Shown piece after piece: positions 59,391 through 64,000 of a DNA stretch of 64,000 nucleotides (within the stretch, counting starts at the first letter, position 1; every line of letters begins with the position of its first letter). Where the stretch lies: assembly GCA_020638135.1 (NCBI GenBank), contig JACKJE010000006.1, forward strand, positions 62,001 through 126,000. Reading direction: 5' to 3'. A model generated the notes under the pieces. That model had not been told where the DNA came from, ran no database searches, and saw only the letters and a program-made list of their open reading frames with translations. The position numbers and the translations under genes are program-made. The stretch comes from Methylobacteriaceae bacterium. Its GTDB lineage: Bacteria; Pseudomonadota; Alphaproteobacteria; Rhizobiales; Beijerinckiaceae.

Positions 59391-60800
59391 TCAGCCGAGC
59401 TTGCGCACGTCGACGAAATGCCCGGCGATAGCCGCAGCCGCCGCCATGGCCGGCGAGACGAGATGCGTGCGGCCGCGGAAGCCCTGGCGGCCCTCGAAAT
59501 TGCGGTTCGAGGTGGAGGCGCAGCGCTCGCCCGGCGCGAGTTTGTCGGGGTTCATGGCAAGGCACATGGAGCAGCCGGGTTCGCGCCATTCGAAGCCCGC
59601 TTCGATGAAGATTTTGTCGAGACCTTCGGCCTCCGCCTGTTCCTTCACGAGTCCGGAGCCCGGCACCACCATCGCGTTGACGTGAGAGGCGACTTTCTTG
59701 CCCTTCGCCACGGCAGCGGCGGCGCGCAAATCCTCGATGCGGCCGTTGGTGCAGGAGCCGATGAAGGCGCGGTCGATCTTCACATCCGTGATCTTCTCGC
59801 CGCCCTTCAGGCCCATGTAGTCCAGAGCGCGCGCGACAGCCGCCTTCTTTGCCTCGTTGGGCGCGTCGGCCGGCGTCGGCACGGTGCCCTCGATGGTGAT
59901 GACATCCTCGGGGCTTGTGCCCCAGGTGACGATCGGCGGCAGCGACGCGGCGTCGAGCGTCACCACAGTGTCGAATTTCGCGCCGTCGTCGGTCTTGAGC
60001 TTCGACCAATAGGCGACGGCCTGGTCCCAGGCCGCGCCTTTCGGCGCCTTCGGACGGTCCTTCAGATAGGCGAAGGTCTTCTCGTCCGGCGCGATCAGGC
60101 CGGCGCGCGCGCCGCCCTCGATCGACATGTTGCAGAGCGTCATGCGGCCTTCCATCGAGAGGTCGCGGATGGCCTCGCCCGCATATTCGATGACATGGCC
60201 GGTGCCGCCGGCGGTGCCGATCTTGCCGATGATCGCGAGCGCGATGTCTTTTGCCGTGACGCCGGCCGGCAGCTTGCCGTCGACCTGCACCAGCATGTTC
60301 TTCGCCTTCTTCTGGATCAGCGTCTGCGTGGCGAGAACGTGCTCGACTTCAGACGTGCCGATGCCGTGCGCCAGCGCGCCGAAGGCGCCGTGCGTGGAGG
60401 TGTGGCTGTCGCCGCACACGATGGTCGTGCCCGGCAGGGTGAAGCCCTGCTCCGGCCCGATGATGTGAACCACGCCCTGGCGCTTGTCGTGCTCGTCGTA
60501 ATATTCGACGCCGAATTCGGCGGCGTTGATGGCGAGCTGCTCGACCTGCGCCTTGGATTCCGGATCCTCGATCGGCTTGGAGCGGTCGGTGGTCGGCACG
60601 TTGTGGTCGACGACGGCGAGCGTCTTCTCCGGCGCGCGCACCTTGCGCCTGGAAATGCGCAGGCCCTCGAAGGCCTGCGGGCTCGTGACCTCGTGCACGA
60701 GATGGCGGTCGATATAGATGAGGCAGGTGCCGTCCGGCTGAACGTCGACGACGTGGTCGTCCCAGATCTTGTCGTAGAGCGTGCGCGGTCCTGCGGTCAT
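59391..60800 (-). CDS. leuC: 3-isopropylmalate dehydratase large subunit
   Basis: A 469-residue aconitase-superfamily enzyme with the cluster cysteines in VVCGDSHTSTHG, AFIGSCTNGRIEDL and EPGCSMCLAMN (the last two ligands). It isomerises 2- and 3-isopropylmalate in leucine synthesis together with LeuD at 56.5-57.1 kb. The start at 60800 (MTAGPRTLYDKIWDDHVV) is the conserved N-terminus. The upstream 179 bases hold no gene; I see no leader peptide with Leu codons. Confidence 0.97.
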   Translation of the reverse strand: MTAGPRTLYDKIWDDHVVDVQPDGTCLIYIDRHLVHEVTSPQAFEGLRISRRKVRAPEKTLAVVDHNVPTTDRSKPIEDPESKAQVEQLAINAAEFGVEYYDEHDKRQGVVHIIGPEQGFTLPGTTIVCGDSHTSTHGAFGALAHGIGTSEVEHVLATQTLIQKKAKNMLVQVDGKLPAGVTAKDIALAIIGKIGTAGGTGHVIEYAGEAIRDLSMEGRMTLCNMSIEGGARAGLIAPDEKTFAYLKDRPKAPKGAAWDQAVAYWSKLKTDDGAKFDTVVTLDAASLPPIVTWGTSPEDVITIEGTVPTPADAPNEAKKAAVARALDYMGLKGGEKITDVKIDRAFIGSCTNGRIEDLRAAAAVAKGKKVASHVNAMVVPGSGLVKEQAEAEGLDKIFIEAGFEWREPGCSMCLAMNPDKLAPGERCASTSNRNFEGRQGFRGRTHLVSPAMAAAAAIAGHFVDVRKLG

Positions 60801-60979
60801 GGCGTCCTCGTCGAGGTGCTGTCTTTCTTGCGCCGGGCGCGGCCGGTTTGCGGCCCGCGAAGGCGTTGGTGGGCCGTCTTCTAGAACAACCCGCTGGTTA
60901 AGTGAAATCCGAATTTGCGGAGGATTGAGGGCGGGCGGGACCCTCTCCCTCACTGCTGGCGGGGCGGTCGGGTGTTTCT

Positions 60980-62698
60980 CTACAACCGGCTGAACGCCCA
61001 CTGCACCTCGAGCCCGGCCTCCGCCACGCCGGCCACCACAATCTGCTGGCAGGCGCGCACGCCGTCGGGGCTGGCGAAGAAGACGCTTTCCTCGAGGCCG
61101 ACGTCCATCCCGCCAGCGTCGAACATCCAGCGCTGGCCATCGGCGAGATCCAGCACGACGGCCGTATCGTCGCCGGCGCGCATGGCGACCACAGACGGAT
61201 GCAGGTGGAAGCGCAGCGCAAAGGTTTCGGGCGCGCTCTGGCCGGTTTGCCCGGCCACGACGAGCCGGTCCTCTCCGACGAGCTGCGCGCCGTCGGCCTT
61301 CAGCGCGATGCGGCGCTCGTGCACGAGGCCGAAGCGCTGGGCGTAGCCGTCGTGCGAGAGGTCGAGCAGCGCGCCTTCGGCCAGCGTTTCGCGGCTCATG
61401 CCGACATGCGTCGGGCCGGCGACGATCTGGCCGGCGACGATGCGCTCCATGCCGGCGTCGGGCGCGATGCGGCAGGAGGAGACGTCGTTGAGGACGAGGG
61501 TCGAATGGGCGGCGGTCTGGCGCGCCGCCTCGCGCGCCGAAGGGCCGCCGACGGCCGGCGTACCGCAATTGACGACGATGCGCTGCAGGCCGCTCGACAT
61601 TTCGAAGGACAGGCAGCCGGCGTGCGCGTCGAGCGAATAGGGGCCGGGCGGCGGCGGACCGGCGTCGACGATGACGATCGTGTCGGCGGCTTCCAGCCGC
61701 TGGTAACCCGAATGCGGCGCGCTGACCGGCGCCGCGCCGCGCGCGTCATCGTAATGCAGGACGGTCGCCAGCCGGTCCGGCGCGGTCACGCCCATGCCGT
61801 TAAACAAGGCGAGCGAAGAGTCGCCGTGGCGGAGCAGGCGCAGCGCGGGAATGACGCGGTCGATGGCGTTGAGCAGCGCCGGCGGCGGGGCCGCGCCGCG
61901 CGCGACATAGGCCTGGCGCAGCGGCAGGAAGTCGAGCAGCAGGTCGATCAGCGCCTGCGGGTTGCGGCTGACATGGCCGCCGTCGGGCAGGATCTGCCCG
62001 CCGATGGCGTCGGCGAGCTGGGCGCTCGCGCGTGTCTGGAATCGCGCCGGCGTGTCGGCGCACATGGCGTAGGCGGCGAGCGCCATCGTCGCCTGAAGCC
62101 GCGCGAGCCCGGCGGTCGCGCCGAGCGCGTCCTGCAATTGTGCGGCGTCGCGGGCGAGGGCGCGCAGGAAGCGATGGTAGAATTCGGCCTCCGCGCCCTC
62201 GAGCACGAGGGTCGCCTGGCTGAGCCAGGAGAGGATGCGGCGCGCCGTCGTGGCGGCGTCGAATGTTTCGCCGCCGGTGCGGCCGCGCGCGGCGAGATAA
62301 TCGTCGACGAGCGCGCGCGCATTGACGCGGGCGAGGCTCGTCTCGGCGGCGCGCAGATGGCGCAGCCAGCCGAAGCCGTTGAGCGCGCGCGCCCATTCGG
62401 GCGAAGGCGGGTGGAGATCGAAGGGCGAGCGACCCTGCGTATTCACGATGCGGCCGCCGAAGGCGAAGTAGCCGGCGTAAATGTCCTCGGCGCGGGTGGC
62501 GTCGGCGGTGCGGATGTCCTGCGGCGCGATCAGCAGGCGTTCGGGCGCGCGAATGCGCATGCGGCCAAAGGCGCGCGCCGGCGCCATCGCCGCGCGCGCG
62601 ATCCGCGACGCGTAACGCCGCGCCATGATAGCGGCGAGCTTCGCGCGATCCGCCGGTCCTCCGCTTGTCAGTCGCCCCTCCTGCCGGGCGCAATCCAT
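60980..62698 (-). CDS. Heparinase II/III family protein
   Basis: A protein of about 572 residues. The alpha/alpha-toroid N-terminal part (about 40-300, including LPDGGHVSRNPQALIDLLLDFLPLRQAY) is followed by a beta-sheet heparinase II/III domain: DAHAGCLSFEMSSGLQRIVV, HSTLVLNDVSS and SHDGYAQRFGLVHERRI. In rhizobia this gene regularly follows rsmB and encodes a protein of unknown substrate, perhaps a uronic-acid lyase. There is no signal peptide. The start is uncertain: ATG 62698 is given and ATG 62626 is an alternative. It follows rsmB by 56 bases. Confidence 0.88.
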   Translation of the reverse strand: MDCARQEGRLTSGGPADRAKLAAIMARRYASRIARAAMAPARAFGRMRIRAPERLLIAPQDIRTADATRAEDIYAGYFAFGGRIVNTQGRSPFDLHPPSPEWARALNGFGWLRHLRAAETSLARVNARALVDDYLAARGRTGGETFDAATTARRILSWLSQATLVLEGAEAEFYHRFLRALARDAAQLQDALGATAGLARLQATMALAAYAMCADTPARFQTRASAQLADAIGGQILPDGGHVSRNPQALIDLLLDFLPLRQAYVARGAAPPPALLNAIDRVIPALRLLRHGDSSLALFNGMGVTAPDRLATVLHYDDARGAAPVSAPHSGYQRLEAADTIVIVDAGPPPPGPYSLDAHAGCLSFEMSSGLQRIVVNCGTPAVGGPSAREAARQTAAHSTLVLNDVSSCRIAPDAGMERIVAGQIVAGPTHVGMSRETLAEGALLDLSHDGYAQRFGLVHERRIALKADGAQLVGEDRLVVAGQTGQSAPETFALRFHLHPSVVAMRAGDDTAVVLDLADGQRWMFDAGGMDVGLEESVFFASPDGVRACQQIVVAGVAEAGLEVQWAFSRL

Positions 62699-62754
62699 CG
62701 CCCGCCGCCGCTCATGCCGACGCTTATAATGTCTCTTGATGTGTTTAGGGTCTA

Positions 62755-64000
62755 TTAACCTTGTCGACAGAGCCGCGCGGCAAAGAAGCCGTCGAGCCCG
62801 GCCATGCGCGCGTCCTCGTCCGGCCAGTGACAAGGCAGCGTGCGCAGGTCGCCCTCGGCGGTCAGGAATTCAGGCGGCAGGCCGCATTCCCCCGCTTCGA
62901 ACGGCACGCGCCTGAAGTCGGGATTCTTGCGCAGGAGCGCGGCTATCTGCGTCTCGCCTTCCTCGGGCTCGATCGAGCAGACGCAATAGACGAGGTGACC
63001 GCCGGGCTTCACCAGCATCGCCGCGCGGGCGAGAATCTTCGCCTGCAGCGTGGCAAGCTGATCGACGTCGCCGGGCTTCTTGGTCCATTGCACGTCTGGA
63101 TGGCGGCGGATCGTGCCGGTCGCCGAACAGGGCGGATCGACCAGAACGGCGTCGAAGGGCTCCGCCGACCAGGTCGCGGCGTCGGCCACGACGATATCGG
63201 CGTGCAGGCCGAGACGTTCGAGATTGGCGGAGAGCTGCTTGAGGCGTTCGGCCGAGCGGTCGAGGGCTGTGACCTGCGCGCCGGCCGCGGCGAGTTCGGC
63301 CGTCTTGCCGCCGGGCGCGGCGCAGAGGTCGAGCACCCGCGCGCCGGGCTCGAAGGGCAGCAGGCGCGCCGGCAGGGCGGCGGCGGCGTCCTGCACCCAC
63401 CATTGGCCGTCGGCGAAGCCCGGCAGGTCCGGGACGGGCGTATGCGCCGAAATGCGGATCGAGCCGGTCGGCAGGACCCGGCCGCCGAGCCTTTCCGCCC
63501 AGCCCGGCGCGTCGTCGCGGACGGTGACGTCGAGCGTCGGCTCGCGCAGATGGGCGGCGGCGATGGCGCGGGCGCGCTCCTCGCCCCAGGCGCGCCGCCA
63601 GCGCTGGCCGAGCCAGCCGGGCGTTTCGTCGGCCAGCGGATCGAGTTCGGCGAGCAGGGTCTCGCGCTCGCGAATCGCCGAGCGCAGAATGGCGTTCAGG
63701 AGGCCGGAAAAGCCGGCCGTCTTGACGTCGGCCTTGGCGGCGCGCACGGCGAGGTCGACGGCGGCGTGGTCGGGCGTATCCATGAACAGGATCTGCGCCA
63801 GACCGGCGATGGCGATCCACTCGAACTGGCCGGCGTTGCGCGGCATGCCCTTGTCGAGCAGGCGGGCGAGCGTGCGCCGGATGGCGCCGAGCCGGCGCAC
63901 GGAGACTGTCGCGATCGAACGCACCAGCGCCTTGTCGCGCGCGTCGAGCCCCGCTGTGCGATTGGGGACGGCGGCCGGCGCAAAGCGCTCGTCCAGCGCA
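62755..64000 (-). CDS. rsmB: 16S rRNA (cytosine-967-C5)-methyltransferase RsmB, truncated by the window edge
   Basis: The reverse-strand frame is open from the edge to the stop at 62755, about 415 residues. It includes an NusB-like N-terminal part (LDKGMPRNAGQFEWIAIAGLAQI) and a C5-methyltransferase domain. Motif I is VLDLCAAPGGKTAEL, the catalytic motif IV is VLVDPPCSATGTIRRHPDV and motif VI is YCVCSIEPEEGE, giving both Cys residues of the mechanism. The N-terminal start lies outside the window; the visible LDERFAPAAVPNRTAGLDARDKAL continues it. It is the first visible gene of an operon with the heparinase-fold gene. Confidence 0.95.
   Translation of the reverse strand, partial: ALDERFAPAAVPNRTAGLDARDKALVRSIATVSVRRLGAIRRTLARLLDKGMPRNAGQFEWIAIAGLAQILFMDTPDHAAVDLAVRAAKADVKTAGFSGLLNAILRSAIRERETLLAELDPLADETPGWLGQRWRRAWGEERARAIAAAHLREPTLDVTVRDDAPGWAERLGGRVLPTGSIRISAHTPVPDLPGFADGQWWVQDAAAALPARLLPFEPGARVLDLCAAPGGKTAELAAAGAQVTALDRSAERLKQLSANLERLGLHADIVVADAATWSAEPFDAVLVDPPCSATGTIRRHPDVQWTKKPGDVDQLATLQAKILARAAMLVKPGGHLVYCVCSIEPEEGETQIAALLRKNPDFRRVPFEAGECGLPPEFLTAEGDLRTLPCHWPDEDARMAGLDGFFAARLCRQG

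Overview
The window is high-GC alphaproteobacterial DNA, most likely from a Hyphomicrobiales (Rhizobiales) bacterium. Supporting signs are the phaR/phaA/phaB set, the lysC-ptsP-prfA neighbourhood, CcmI, PtsP, DUF1178, IalB-type proteins, the rsmB-heparinase pair and several Rhizobiales-style intergenic palindromic repeats. Extracellular-electron-transfer genes together with a rquA-like gene suggest a metabolically versatile, facultatively anaerobic organism, perhaps a purple non-sulfur relative such as Rhodoblastus, Rhodomicrobium or Rhodopseudomonas. No photosynthesis gene lies in the window, so that is inference.

Layout. 1-5.7 kb: an edge-truncated unknown gene, an orphan form-II CoxL-like molybdenum hydroxylase subunit, rlmN, dsbB/dedA and tRNA-Leu(CAA). 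5.8-13.4 kb: the most notable region. A leftward operon encodes a decaheme MtrA/PioA-type cytochrome, an MtrB/PioB outer-membrane porin and a NapC/CymA-type tetraheme quinone-linked cytochrome. Divergent from it is a tiny secreted monoheme protein. The 300-bp region between them has two nearly identical FixK/FNR boxes and two further dyads. Next to it are ccmI (haem attachment to c-type cytochromes) and a probable rquA (rhodoquinone synthesis). Together they read as an oxygen-regulated module moving electrons between quinones and the cell exterior. 13.4-20.5 kb: aldolase, oxidoreductase, methyltransferase, a degenerate-GGDEF/EAL protein and the PHB genes phaR, phaA and phaB. 20.5-22.8 kb: a lower-GC quorum-sensing island (luxR-luxI plus two unknown genes).

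22.8-44 kb: mostly core genes (rpmF, mtgA, ispA-like, ispG, zur-like, bdhA, rpmB, prfA, ptsP, lysC, ubiG) mixed with small accessory genes and a DUF350/glutathionylspermidine-synthase-like cluster. 44-47.5 kb: a two-component system with a PepSY protein and a four-repeat membrane protein. 47.5-64 kb: DUF1178, grxC, a frameshifted comF, a lytic transglycosylase, a lemA-TPM-TPM operon with one frameshifted gene, ialB-like, acs, leuD, leuC, a heparinase-fold protein and edge-truncated rsmB.

The PHB genes (phaA, phaB, phaR, bdhA, possibly the patatin-like hydrolase) and acs together cover acetate activation and storage-polymer turnover. At least five families of dispersed palindromic repeats occur, and in three places they supply the start or the last codons of the neighbouring gene. 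All functions are read from sequence motifs; no database search was run.
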